NCBI GenBank assembly: GCA_035485575.1
Contig: DATHNW010000001.1
Span: 21,067-85,066 of the forward strand
Reading direction: 5' to 3'
Length of the DNA: 64,000 nucleotides
Source of the DNA: DASRHD01 sp035485575
Lineage (GTDB): Bacteria > Verrucomicrobiota > Verrucomicrobiia > Opitutales > Opitutaceae
The notes under the pieces were generated by a model that was not told the DNA's origin, made no database searches, and saw nothing but the letters and a program-made list of their open reading frames with translations. Both the position numbers and the translations under genes were made by a program. Of the stretch, positions 26,575-34,887 are shown in pieces (position 1 is the stretch's first letter; each line of letters starts with the position of its first letter).

Positions 26575-27912
26575 TTAGCGGCGGCCGTTTGTGGCCGGCA
26601 CGCCGGAGGAGCGCCAGAACTGCCAGGAGGCCCGGCGGGCGGGTGCAACGGCGGGCGAAGGAGCCGCGGGGGCCCGATCGCGGTTTTCCGAATAATTTGT
26701 CCGGCCATAGCCCCCGCGGGATGGCGTTTGCTGCGGACGACGCGGCGCCGACGTGGACGGATTCGCCGGGAAAGGATGATCGGCCAGCACCGGGATGTCC
26801 TGGCGGATGAGGCGCTGGATGTCGCGCAGGAAGCCGCGCTCGGTGTCATCGCACAATGAAATCGCCAGGCCCTCGGCGCCGGCACGGGCCGTGCGGCCGA
26901 TGCGGTGCACGTAGGCTTCCGGCTCGTTCGGGAGGTCGTAATTGACGACGAGGGCGATGCCCTTCACGTCGATGCCGCGCGCCGCGATGTCCGTCGCCAC
27001 AAGAATGCGCGAGGTTCCGGTGCGGAAACCCTCGAGCGCACGCGTCCGCGCGCCTTGCGACTTGTTGCCATGGATGGCGTCGGCGGCGAGGCCGTCGCGC
27101 GTAAGATTTTTGGCCAGGCGGTCGGCGCCGTGCTTGGTCCGTGAAAACACGAGGACGAGTCCGTCGTTATGCTTTTGCAGCAGATGGACGAGCAGCCGGT
27201 GCTTGTTACCGCGGTCGACGTGGCACACCCGCTGGTCGATCCGCTCGGCCGTGGAGGAAACCGGCGCCACCTCCACGCGCACGGGATCGCGCAGGAAGGA
27301 ATTGGCCAGGGACCGGATCGATTCCGGCATGGTGGCCGAGAACAGGAGCGACTGGCGGCGCGGCGGAAGCTTCGCCAGGATGCGTTTCACTGCGGGCGAG
27401 AAGCCCATGTCCAGCATCCGGTCGGCCTCGTCGAGCACGAAGATCTCGACCCGGTCGAGCGTGAGACAACGCTGCTCCATCAGGTCGAGCAGCCGGCCGG
27501 GCGTGGCGATCACGATGTCGGTGCCGGCATTGAGGCTGCGGATTTGCGGTTGTTCGCCGACGCCGCCAAAAATGACGGTGTGCCGGAGGGAAAGGTAGCG
27601 GCCGTAAAGGGCGATGTTGTCGGCGATCTGCGCCGCGAGCTCGCGGGTGGGCGTAAGAATCAGGACGCGGGGCATCCGGGGCACGCGCGGCTGCGGATTG
27701 GCCGCGAGCCGGTGCAGGATCGGGAGCGCGAAAGCGGCCGTCTTGCCGGTGCCGGTCTGCGCCACGCCGATCAAATCGCGGCCCTCAAGCAGCGGGGGAA
27801 TGGCGCGGGCCTGGATGGGCGACGGGTGGGTATAGGCCTTGTCCGCCAGGGCGCGCTGAAGCGGCGCCGCTAGTTGGAGCGAGGCAAATGAAATCGTGGA
27901 TGAATCAGTCAT
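26575..27912 (-). CDS. DEAD-box RNA helicase (RhlE-like)
   Basis: The 445-residue protein is an ATP-dependent RNA helicase for ribosome assembly or mRNA unwinding, often cold-induced. All motifs are present: the Q motif YTHPSPIQARAIP, motif I AQTGTGKTAAF, PTRELAAQ, motif II VLDEADRMLDMGF, motif III SATMPES, motif V ATDIAARGIDV and motif VI HRIGRTARAG. The last ~80 residues are a basic, low-complexity tail with arginine and proline (RRPQQTPSRGGYGRTNYSE) that probably binds RNA. A 5' region of at least 350 bases without a gene precedes it, as is common for cold-shock helicases. Confidence 0.95.
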   Translation of the reverse strand: MTDSSTISFASLQLAAPLQRALADKAYTHPSPIQARAIPPLLEGRDLIGVAQTGTGKTAAFALPILHRLAANPQPRVPRMPRVLILTPTRELAAQIADNIALYGRYLSLRHTVIFGGVGEQPQIRSLNAGTDIVIATPGRLLDLMEQRCLTLDRVEIFVLDEADRMLDMGFSPAVKRILAKLPPRRQSLLFSATMPESIRSLANSFLRDPVRVEVAPVSSTAERIDQRVCHVDRGNKHRLLVHLLQKHNDGLVLVFSRTKHGADRLAKNLTRDGLAADAIHGNKSQGARTRALEGFRTGTSRILVATDIAARGIDVKGIALVVNYDLPNEPEAYVHRIGRTARAGAEGLAISLCDDTERGFLRDIQRLIRQDIPVLADHPFPANPSTSAPRRPQQTPSRGGYGRTNYSENRDRAPAAPSPAVAPARRASWQFWRSSGVPATNGRR

Positions 27913-28268
27913 GTGTATGGTAAAACCATCCGCGGAAAACCGCGGAGGGAGGGAGGCGCCGACGGTCTGAAAAGACGGACGGCAGCGGGAGATTCGATGA
28001 ATATTAAGACCTCTGACGGTCTTTCATCGAAGAGACGCCCGAAGAGAACGAGAACTCCCGTCACTTGCGTGTCACGCATGCGACCGGGATCGTTCAAGGA
28101 AGGTCATAATCGCACGATTCCCCCGCAAGGCAAGTACTTTATACAAGTGGTCCGGGATTTCAGCAGCAGAAAATCCGTTGGTTGCAGACCCAGAAAGGCG
28201 CGGCCAATGCTTCATACACCGCATCTCAGGCATTGACGTGGATTTTTCCGGCCCGTTACCTGTCGGCC
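27913..28268. other. 356-base divergent intergenic region
   Basis: No gene is credible here. The region separates the DEAD-box helicase from pyrH and must contain promoters for both. It is less GC-rich than the flanking genes and holds short self-complementary words such as GCGTGTCACGC near 28067. No riboswitch or ribosomal-protein leader was recognised. Confidence 0.4.
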
Positions 28269-29009
28269 ATGCACGACACGAGGCCCGTCGATTCCCGGGT
28301 GAAATACAAGCACATCGTCCTCAAGCTCTCCGGCGAGGTTCTCCGCGGCGGCAAGTCCGGCGACCCCATCGATGGCGGCATTCTCGAAAAAGTCTGCGCC
28401 CAGGTGAAGGAAATCCACGAACTGGGCGTGCAGGTCTGCCTTGTCATCGGCGGCGGCAACATCTTCCGCGGCCTGGCCGGTGAAAAACGCGGCGTGGACC
28501 GCACCACCGGCGACTACATGGGCATGCTCGCCACCGTCATCAACGCCCTCGCGCTCATGGACTGCCTGGAAAAAATGGGCGTCACGACCCGCGTGCAAAG
28601 CGCCATCCCGATGAACCAGATCGCCGAGCCGTTCATCCTGCGCCGCGCCATGCGCCACCTCGAAAAGGGCCGGGTCGTCATCTTCGCCGCCGGCACCGGC
28701 AACCCCTATTTTTCCACTGACACCACCGCAGCCCTCCGCGCCAGCGAGATGCACGCCGACATCATCTTCAAGGCCACCAAGGTCGACGGCATCTACGACA
28801 AGGACCCCAAAAAGCATCCCGACGCCGTCAAATACGAGGACCTCACCTTCCTCGACGCGCTCCGCCAGCGCCTCACCGTCATGGACTCCACCGCGTTTTC
28901 GCTCTGCCTCGACAACAACGTCCCCATCCTGGTCTTCAATCTCAGCGACGAACACGCCATCCGCCGCGCCGTCCTCGGCGAAAAGGTCGGCACGCTCGTG
29001 CACAGCTGA
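28269..29009 (+). CDS. pyrH: UMP kinase
   Basis: UMP kinase phosphorylates UMP to UDP for pyrimidine nucleotide and sugar-nucleotide synthesis. The 246-residue protein starts at ATG 28269 and shows YKHIVLKLSGEVLRG, the nucleotide-binding VCLVIGGGNIFRG, IFAAGTGNPYFSTDTTAALR and KATKVDGIYDKDPKK, all standard for the hexameric bacterial enzyme (usually about 240 residues). It is followed by frr, the common pyrH-frr pairing. Between them lies an 11-base perfect inverted repeat. In many genomes rpsB and tsf precede pyrH, but they are not here. Confidence 0.96.
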   Translation: MHDTRPVDSRVKYKHIVLKLSGEVLRGGKSGDPIDGGILEKVCAQVKEIHELGVQVCLVIGGGNIFRGLAGEKRGVDRTTGDYMGMLATVINALALMDCLEKMGVTTRVQSAIPMNQIAEPFILRRAMRHLEKGRVVIFAAGTGNPYFSTDTTAALRASEMHADIIFKATKVDGIYDKDPKKHPDAVKYEDLTFLDALRQRLTVMDSTAFSLCLDNNVPILVFNLSDEHAIRRAVLGEKVGTLVHS

Positions 29010-29022
29010 CCTTGCGGATCGG

Positions 29023-29072
29023 TGAAAGTTGAAGGTTGAAAGCCCCCGCTTTCGCCTATCTTTCAACTTTCA
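29023..29072. repeat. 11-base perfect inverted repeat between pyrH and frr
   Basis: TGAAAGTTGAA (29023-29033) and TTCAACTTTCA (29062-29072) are exact reverse complements with a 28-base loop that contains a second GGTTGAAAG copy. The transcript would form a hairpin ahead of the frr start at 29099. There is no T tract, so it is not a simple terminator; it may stabilise or attenuate the pyrH-frr message. Confidence 0.6.
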
Positions 29073-29098
29073 TCATTCTACTTCCAAACCCACCCACC

Positions 29099-29644
29099 AT
29101 GTCCCACCCCATCCTCACCGACATGCAGGCCAAGATGAAAAAGGCCCTCGACTACACCCTGCATGAGTTCAGCAGCATCCACACCGGCAAAGCCACGCCC
29201 GCCATGGTCGAAGGCGTCATGGTCGAGGCCTACGGCTCGCACATGCGACTCAAGGAATGCGCGGCCATCTCGACGCCCGACGCGCGTATGATCCAGATCC
29301 AGCCGTGGGACAAATCCCTCCTCAAGGCTGTCGAGAAAGCCATCCAGCAGGCCAATCTCGGCTTCAATCCCATCGTCGATGGCGCGATCGTGCGCATTCC
29401 CCTGCCCGACATGAGCCGCGAGCGCCGCCAGGAATTCGCCAAAACCGCGCACAAGCTCGCCGAGGAGGGCCGCGTGCATGTCCGCAACGCCCGGCGCGAC
29501 GGGCTGGAGGCCCTCAAGAAAGCCAAGCCACCCGAGGACGAAATGAAACGCCTGGAAAAAGAGGCCCAAATCCTCACCGACAAATTCACCAAGGACATCA
29601 ACGACCACCTTGCGCACAAGGAGAAGGAATTGCTCACTGTTTGA
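29099..29644 (+). CDS. frr: Ribosome recycling factor
   Basis: RRF releases ribosomes from mRNA after termination together with EF-G. The ATG at 29099 (ccaccATG context, no Shine-Dalgarno) gives 181 residues, close to the usual 185. Family blocks are MKKALDYTLHEFSSIHTGKA, IQIQPWDKSLLKAVEKAIQQ, VRIPLPDMSRERRQEFAK and VRNARRDGLEALKK. An upstream in-frame start within the hairpin region would add 21 residues absent from the family and was rejected. It forms an operon with pyrH. Confidence 0.95.
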   Translation: MSHPILTDMQAKMKKALDYTLHEFSSIHTGKATPAMVEGVMVEAYGSHMRLKECAAISTPDARMIQIQPWDKSLLKAVEKAIQQANLGFNPIVDGAIVRIPLPDMSRERRQEFAKTAHKLAEEGRVHVRNARRDGLEALKKAKPPEDEMKRLEKEAQILTDKFTKDINDHLAHKEKELLTV

Positions 29645-29707
29645 TTTTGACCGCGGAGAAGGGAGCGTCTGAGCGCCGCACTTGCCGGTTCGCCGTTTTT
29701 CCCGCAT

Positions 29708-29730
29708 CCTCTGTGTCTCCGTGGTTGAAT
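29708..29730. repeat. Dispersed intergenic repeat, 'accacggagacacagagg' family
   Basis: The spacer before proB contains CCTCTGTGTCTCCGTGGTT, the reverse complement of AACCACGGAGACACAGAGG. This word is known from intergenic regions of many unrelated bacterial genomes. It ends just before the proB ATG at 29732 and so lies in its 5' leader. Confidence 0.5.
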
Positions 29731-29731
29731 C

Positions 29732-30835
29732 ATGAATCAAGCGGCCAAACTTAAGCGCGTCGTCATCAAGCTCGGCACCGGCGTGCTCACGCGCGGCGTC
29801 GGCCAGCTCGACGAGCCGCGTATCACCGCCGTCTGCGCGCAGCTCACTTCGCTCCGGGCCCGCGGCGCCGAGGTGCTCGTCGTCTCCTCCGGCGCGGTCG
29901 GGCTCGGCATGGGTGCCCTCAGCCTGGCCCGGCGCCCCGCCGAGCTCGCTAAAAAACAGGCCTGTGCCGCCATCGGCCAGTCGCTCCTCATGCAGACCTG
30001 GCAGCGCGGTTTCGCTCCGTACGGCCTCACCGTCGCGCAGGTCCTGCTCACGCACGAAGATCTCCGCGATCGCGCCCGCCACCTCGGCGTCAAGGCCACG
30101 CTCCGCCAGCTCCTCGACTACGGCGTCGTCCCCATCATCAACGAAAACGACACCGTCAGTGCCGCCGAAATCAAGTTCGGCGACAACGACACGCTTTCCG
30201 CGCTCGTCGCCAGCCTCATCGAGGCCGACCACCTCGTCATCCTCTCGACCGCGCCCGGCCTCATCGACCTGAAGGGAACGAAACAGATCGTGCCCGTCGT
30301 CGAAAAGATCACGCCAGAGATCGAGGCCATGGCCGGCGGCACCACCAGCGAGACCGCCGTCGGCGGCATGATCTCCAAGATTTCCGCTGCGAAAATCGCG
30401 ACGAAGGCCGGCTGCGGCGTTTTCATCGCCAGCGGCGCCGAGCCCGACATCCTGGAGAAACTCTTCGCCGGCCGCGGCCCCGGCACGTTCTTCGTGCCCA
30501 GCGGCCTGCCGCTCGATGCGAAGAAGCGCTGGCTCGCCTATTTTCAGCGTCCCACCGGCACGCTGCACATCAACGCCGGCGCCGCCGCCGCGTTGCGCGA
30601 GCGCGGCACAAGCCTGCTCGCCGCCGGCCTCACCGGCGTGAGCGGCGACTTCGCCGACGGCGATGTCGTCAACATTGCCGCGCCCAACGGCGTCGTGATC
30701 GCCCGCGGCACGAGTTCCTACGCCAGCAGCGTGGCGGTGACCCTGCCCGGCAAAAAGGGCGACGAATTGCGCGCCCTTTTCCCCTCACGCAAGCACTTCG
30801 AGGTCGTGCATCGCGACGATCTCGTTTTGCTGTAA
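29732..30835 (+). CDS. proB: Glutamate 5-kinase
   Basis: ProB phosphorylates glutamate in the first step of proline synthesis. The 367-residue protein has the amino-acid kinase domain (VVIKLGTGVLTRG, VVSSGAVGLGMGAL, VVPIINENDTVSAAEI, FGDNDTLSALVASLIEADHL) and a C-terminal PUA domain from about residue 275 (GTLHINAGAAAALRERG then DGDVVNIAAPNGVVIARG). Full length matches the two-domain bacterial enzyme (about 370). No proA gene follows; a UvrD-like helicase gene starts 44 bases later, with a dispersed repeat between. Confidence 0.95.
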   Translation: MNQAAKLKRVVIKLGTGVLTRGVGQLDEPRITAVCAQLTSLRARGAEVLVVSSGAVGLGMGALSLARRPAELAKKQACAAIGQSLLMQTWQRGFAPYGLTVAQVLLTHEDLRDRARHLGVKATLRQLLDYGVVPIINENDTVSAAEIKFGDNDTLSALVASLIEADHLVILSTAPGLIDLKGTKQIVPVVEKITPEIEAMAGGTTSETAVGGMISKISAAKIATKAGCGVFIASGAEPDILEKLFAGRGPGTFFVPSGLPLDAKKRWLAYFQRPTGTLHINAGAAAALRERGTSLLAAGLTGVSGDFADGDVVNIAAPNGVVIARGTSSYASSVAVTLPGKKGDELRALFPSRKHFEVVHRDDLVLL

Positions 30836-30839
30836 TTCT

Positions 30840-30867
30840 CCTTTGCGTCTTGGCGCCTTTGCGTGAG
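30840..30867. repeat. Dispersed intergenic repeat, 'cgcaaagacgcgaag' family (reverse orientation)
   Basis: The proB-helicase spacer contains CTTTGCGTCTTGGCGCC followed by TTTGCGTGAG. Its reverse complement aligns with the repeats at 9192-9216 and 41389-41414. It occupies most of the 44-base spacer. Confidence 0.6.
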
Positions 30868-30879
30868 GTTTGACCTTAC

Positions 30880-32886
30880 ATGGATTTTGTCCTCGAAAAC
30901 GACCGGCCCGCGCCCGGTGCGATGCCGCCCATCGATTTCCGGCGCGATTTGAACGACGAGCAGTTTGCCGCCGTCACCGCGCCGCCCGGGCCGCTGCTCG
31001 TGCTCGCCGGCGCGGGCTCGGGCAAGACGCGCACGCTCACCTATCGCGTCGCGTGGCTGCTTTCTCAGGGCGTGCGGTCCGGCGAGATCCTCCTGCTCAC
31101 CTTCACCAACAAGGCCGCCAAGGAAATGCTCCACCGCGTGAACGACCTCACCGGCATCGAGCCGGGCCGTTTCTGGGGCGGCACGTTCCACTCCATCGGC
31201 CATCGCCTGCTCCGCATCCACGGCGAAGCCCTCAACCTGCCGCGCAACTTCACCATCCTCGACGCCGACGAGTCCGAGGGCGTGCTGCGCGACGCGGTCG
31301 ACGGCCTCGACAAGGGCTTTTTCAAGGACAAGACCCACCCGCGCCCCGGCCCGCTGCATTCGATCATTTCGCTCGCGCGCAACACCCAGGCCACGCTGGC
31401 CGAGACCATCACGCGCTTTTTCCCGCAGCACGACGGCCTGATCGAACGCGTGCCGGCCTTCGCGCAAAAATACGCCGAGATGAAACGCGCGCAGAACGTC
31501 GTCGATTACGACGACCTGCTCGAATCGTGGCTCGAGCTCATGCGCCGCGCGCCCGAGGTCGCCGCCTATCTCCAGCAGCGTTTCCGCCACGTGCTCGTGG
31601 ACGAATACCAGGACACCAATACCCTCCAGTCGCAGATCGTCGATCTCGTCGGTTCGCACCACCAGATCATGGCCGTGGGCGACGACGCGCAGTGCATCTA
31701 CTCGTGGCGCGGCGCGAACTTCGAGAACATCATGACGTTTCCCGACCGGCATCCCGGCACCGTCATCCATCGCATCGAGACCAACTACCGCTCCACCCCG
31801 CAGATCCTCAACCTCGCCAACGGCGTGCTCGCCGCCCAGCCCAAGGGCCGCCACTTCGACAAGGAGCTGCGCGCCGCCCGGCCCGACCACGAGAAGCCGT
31901 TCTTCGTCCAGGCCATGGACGGCCGCGAGCAGGCGTCGTTCATCGTGCAACGCCTCAAAGGCCTCGTCGAGGAGGGCCGTTCCCTCGGCGACATCGCCGT
32001 GCTCTACCGCGCGCATTTCCAGGCGCTTGACCTGCAGCTCGAGCTTTCGCGCCTGCAAATCCCCTACGTCATCACCAGCGGCGTGCGCTTTTTCGAACAG
32101 GCGCACATCCGCGACCTCGTGGCATTGCTGCGCTTCGTCTACAATCCAGCCGATACCGCCGCCTGGCAGCGCGTCGCGATCCTGCTGCCCAAGGTCGGCG
32201 ACAAGGGCGCGCAGAAGCTCCACGCCGCCGCGCTCGAGTTCGCGAAAACGCACCAGAAAAACTTCCTCGACGCCCTCGCCTCGCCCGAAGTCGCCGCCAA
32301 GGTGCCGAAGGACGCGCGCGACGACTGGGTCGACCTCACCGCCTCGCTCCAGCAGGTCGGCGACGCCATGAAAAACCTGAAGCCGCACAACGCCGTCGAA
32401 CTCGCCCTCGACGGCTGGTATGGCGAATACCTCAAGGGCGCCTACGCCAACTACGTCTCGCGGCTCGACGATCTCAAGTCGCTCATCGGCTTCGCCGGCC
32501 GCTTCGAGGACATGCAGGAGATGCTCGCGCAAATCATGCTGCTCAACTCCGAGGCGAGCGACCGCCGGATCGATCCCGAGGCCGACGCGCTCAAGCTCAC
32601 CACCGTGCATCAGGCCAAGGGCCTCGAATACGGCGTCGTTTTTCTCATCAGCCTCGCCGACGGCCTTTTTCCCCTGCGTCGCGCGATCGAAAGCGGCGAC
32701 CTCGAGGAGGAGCGACGGCTGTTCTACGTCGCCGTCACCCGCGCCAAGGACGAGCTCTACCTCTGCTTTCCCAAAGTGAACACCAAGGGTGGCCCGGCCA
32801 TGCTGCTCTCGCCCAGCCGTTTTCTGCAGGAACTCCCCAGCGATCTCTACCAGCTGCTGAAGATCAGGCGCAGCTACGCGTGGTGA
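30880..32886 (+). CDS. UvrD/PcrA/Rep-family ATP-dependent DNA helicase
   Basis: This 668-residue superfamily 1A helicase moves 3' to 5' on DNA in repair or replication restart. The motifs in order are Q/Ia LNDEQFAAVTAPPGPLLV, Walker A LAGAGSGKTRTLTYR, motif Ia TFTNKAAKEM, Walker B VLVDEYQDTN, motif III GDDAQCIYSWRGA, motif IV IETNYRSTPQI, motif V TTVHQAKGLEYGVVFL and motif VI RRLFYVAVTRAKDELYL. Length fits PcrA or Rep rather than RecB. It ends shortly before a dispersed repeat and a convergent, foreign-looking gene. Exact orthology was not resolved. Confidence 0.93.
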   Translation: MDFVLENDRPAPGAMPPIDFRRDLNDEQFAAVTAPPGPLLVLAGAGSGKTRTLTYRVAWLLSQGVRSGEILLLTFTNKAAKEMLHRVNDLTGIEPGRFWGGTFHSIGHRLLRIHGEALNLPRNFTILDADESEGVLRDAVDGLDKGFFKDKTHPRPGPLHSIISLARNTQATLAETITRFFPQHDGLIERVPAFAQKYAEMKRAQNVVDYDDLLESWLELMRRAPEVAAYLQQRFRHVLVDEYQDTNTLQSQIVDLVGSHHQIMAVGDDAQCIYSWRGANFENIMTFPDRHPGTVIHRIETNYRSTPQILNLANGVLAAQPKGRHFDKELRAARPDHEKPFFVQAMDGREQASFIVQRLKGLVEEGRSLGDIAVLYRAHFQALDLQLELSRLQIPYVITSGVRFFEQAHIRDLVALLRFVYNPADTAAWQRVAILLPKVGDKGAQKLHAAALEFAKTHQKNFLDALASPEVAAKVPKDARDDWVDLTASLQQVGDAMKNLKPHNAVELALDGWYGEYLKGAYANYVSRLDDLKSLIGFAGRFEDMQEMLAQIMLLNSEASDRRIDPEADALKLTTVHQAKGLEYGVVFLISLADGLFPLRRAIESGDLEEERRLFYVAVTRAKDELYLCFPKVNTKGGPAMLLSPSRFLQELPSDLYQLLKIRRSYAW

Positions 32887-32912
32887 ATGTAACGCATGTC
32901 TTCACTCAGTTT

Positions 32913-32940
32913 GTCATTCTGAGCGCAGCGAAGAATCTCA
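32913..32940. repeat. Dispersed intergenic repeat, 'gtcattctgagcg-agcgaagaatctc' family
   Basis: GTCATTCTGAGCGCAGCG and AAGAATCTCA lie together 27 bases after the helicase stop. Near-identical words occur in intergenic DNA of many bacterial phyla. It marks the boundary with the lower-GC gene that follows on the other strand. Confidence 0.55.
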
Positions 32941-33002
32941 CCACGTAACAGCTAATTCCAATATTCACGGCCGACCCTTTCGGATCAGCGCTACTTGGGG
33001 CT

Positions 33003-34061
33003 TTAGAAGAAGAGCCGGTTCAAGAGAGCAAAGAACTGCCAGCTGATACTCGTACGAAAAACGTCCTTTCCCCACTGCGCCGCTTCGAGACACCCGGCGA
33101 GTTTCACCGCAGCCCGGGTTCGGTCGGTTCGATGGTAAAGTCGGTCTTGGGTGAGGATGCCGAGGATATTGTCGAACTCCTGCCGTGCCACCGCATCTTC
33201 GAGCATCTTCGCCAAGCTGGCGGAAGGCTGGACGTTCAGCCAAATTAAACCCATGGCGGGAGCCCGGATACCCGATAGTTGACGCCTAGCGTCGGCAAGG
33301 AGCTCTGTGATAGTCCGCAGAAGCGTACGTTCTAGGCTGGGCCACGCGTGGAAGGCTAAGGCCGCGTTCTCCATGGTCACATTGATGGGGGTGTCACTGA
33401 CCACCACCTGACATGTCTGCATCCAACTCTTGGTTACATAGCCACTCGATCTGGGGACGAAGTGAATCGCCAGTCCAGGGATCGGCTGCCACAACTTGGC
33501 GTCAATCATGTTCGGGGCGGCGCAGATGATGGCTTCGCGAAGCGCCTTCATTTCCCGTTGGTTTAGGTGGCGGGCGGGGACAAATTCAATGCGAAGCCCC
33601 TGCTGCCAAGCGTGGTGCTTTAGATCAGTGTCCGAGACAGCATGCGCGAGCTGCTTGTTGTGCCGATCTACTTTCTCACGCGCGAGGTTTTGGACGCGGT
33701 TAGGATTCTTGCACTCGATGTAAAGCGGAAGGATTGGCGGAACGATGACGCCAAAGTCGGCCAATCTGCCGTTGGACAATCGAGGTTCGTATTTGATCGG
33801 CAACCTGCGGCCAAGGACGCACATGCAGTTCAACTCGAAAACTGTATCGAGGAGCTGCGATGGATTCCGGAGCTTCTTGACTATTTCATCCCTGATTTGA
33901 GAGGTAAAATATTGTTGGATAAACTCAAGTACAGGTCGCAGGGATGTTTCGTAGTCCAGAACAATGCGATTTTTCCCGGTCACGCTAATAAGACGGCCTT
34001 GGAAAAACTCATAACGGTCGCTGATGATCGGTCTTAAATGGACTGGAACTTCAAGAGCCAT
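33003..34061 (-). CDS. Putative PD-(D/E)xK nuclease-like protein of unknown function
   Basis: I do not recognise the family. The ATG ending at 34061 (MALEVPVHLRPIISDRYEFF) gives about 352 residues; an in-frame GTG at 34115 would add 18. The segment RLADFGVIVPPILPLYIECK followed by NPNRV fits a PD-(D/E)xK core (D...ExK) and lies after a helix-rich stretch (SQIRDEIVKKLRNPSQLLD), as in many restriction-like or repair nucleases. No other domain is clear. The gene is visibly lower in GC and uses many codons rare in its neighbours, which suggests recent transfer. It lies convergent to the UvrD-like helicase. A defence or DNA-repair role is possible but not shown. Confidence 0.6.
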   Translation of the reverse strand: MALEVPVHLRPIISDRYEFFQGRLISVTGKNRIVLDYETSLRPVLEFIQQYFTSQIRDEIVKKLRNPSQLLDTVFELNCMCVLGRRLPIKYEPRLSNGRLADFGVIVPPILPLYIECKNPNRVQNLAREKVDRHNKQLAHAVSDTDLKHHAWQQGLRIEFVPARHLNQREMKALREAIICAAPNMIDAKLWQPIPGLAIHFVPRSSGYVTKSWMQTCQVVVSDTPINVTMENAALAFHAWPSLERTLLRTITELLADARRQLSGIRAPAMGLIWLNVQPSASLAKMLEDAVARQEFDNILGILTQDRLYHRTDRTRAAVKLAGCLEAAQWGKDVFRTSISWQFFALLNRLFF

Positions 34062-34253
34062 GGTCTTTGGACGCGGGAAACTGACGAAGCTCCTCAAAAC
34101 CGAAGTATAAGTCACCGCGAAAAACGGGGCAACCGTTAATAGGTCATCTCAATCTATTTCACGCATGACCCACGCCATTGGAAACAAAGCCCGCGGTTAT
34201 AACGCCCGGCCGCTTGTGTCGCCGGGCAAACGGCTTCAACCTGCCCGTGTCCT

Positions 34254-34883
34254 ATGAAAACTCTTCTGATCACTCTTGGTGTCATCGCCGCGTTCGTGCT
34301 CGCCGTGGTGCTTTTCGCCGCCGGCTCCTACAACGGCCTCGTCAACCAGCAGCAGGCGGTGGATGCGCAATGGGCGCAGGTGCAAAACGTCTACCAGCGC
34401 CGCGCCGACCTCATCCCCAACCTCGTCAGCACCGTCTCCGGTGCGGCCAATTTCGAAAAATCCACGCTCATCGCCGTCACCGACGCCCGCGCCTCCGTCG
34501 GCCGGGTCAACATTGATGCCAGCAAAGCACCGACCGATGCCACGCAGCTCGCGGCCTTCGACAAGGCGCAGGGCCAGCTGACTTCCGCGCTCTCGCGGCT
34601 GCTCGTCGTCTCCGAGCAGTATCCGCAGCTCAGGGCCACGGAGAATTTCCAGACGCTGCAGGCGCAGCTCGAAGGCACGGAAAACCGCATCGCAGTCGAG
34701 CGCGGCCGCTTCAACGAAGCGGTGCAGGCCTACGACAGCGCGATCAAGCGCGTGCCGGCCGTCTTCTTCGCCGCGGCGTTCGGCTTCAAGGAGCATCCCT
34801 ATTTCGAAGCCACGGCCGGTGCCGAGACTCCGCCCAAGGTGCAGTTTGATTTTTCCCAGCCCGCCGCCGCGCCCAAATCCTGA
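34254..34883 (+). CDS. LemA family protein
   Basis: The 209-residue protein has one N-terminal membrane helix (LITLGVIAAFVLAVVLFAAG) and then the helical LemA domain: GLVNQQQAVDAQWAQVQN, YQRRADLIPNLVSTVSGAA, and ATENFQTLQAQLEGTENRI. LemA proteins are inner-membrane anchored with the helical part outside; their function is not settled. The gene is followed at once by two TPM-domain genes, the usual LemA-TPM neighbourhood, so the three probably form one operon acting at the envelope. Confidence 0.93.
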   Translation: MKTLLITLGVIAAFVLAVVLFAAGSYNGLVNQQQAVDAQWAQVQNVYQRRADLIPNLVSTVSGAANFEKSTLIAVTDARASVGRVNIDASKAPTDATQLAAFDKAQGQLTSALSRLLVVSEQYPQLRATENFQTLQAQLEGTENRIAVERGRFNEAVQAYDSAIKRVPAVFFAAAFGFKEHPYFEATAGAETPPKVQFDFSQPAAAPKS

Positions 34884-34887
34884 CCGC

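Noticed and set aside
29078..32610. Long minus-strand frames opposite frr, proB and the UvrD-like helicase
   Set aside because: These are antisense shadows; the plus-strand products are complete conserved proteins.
30880..34061. Two-gene helicase-nuclease defence system (Gabija-like)
   Set aside because: The helicase looks like a housekeeping PcrA/Rep protein with normal composition, the genes converge instead of forming an operon, and no OLD-type nuclease is present.
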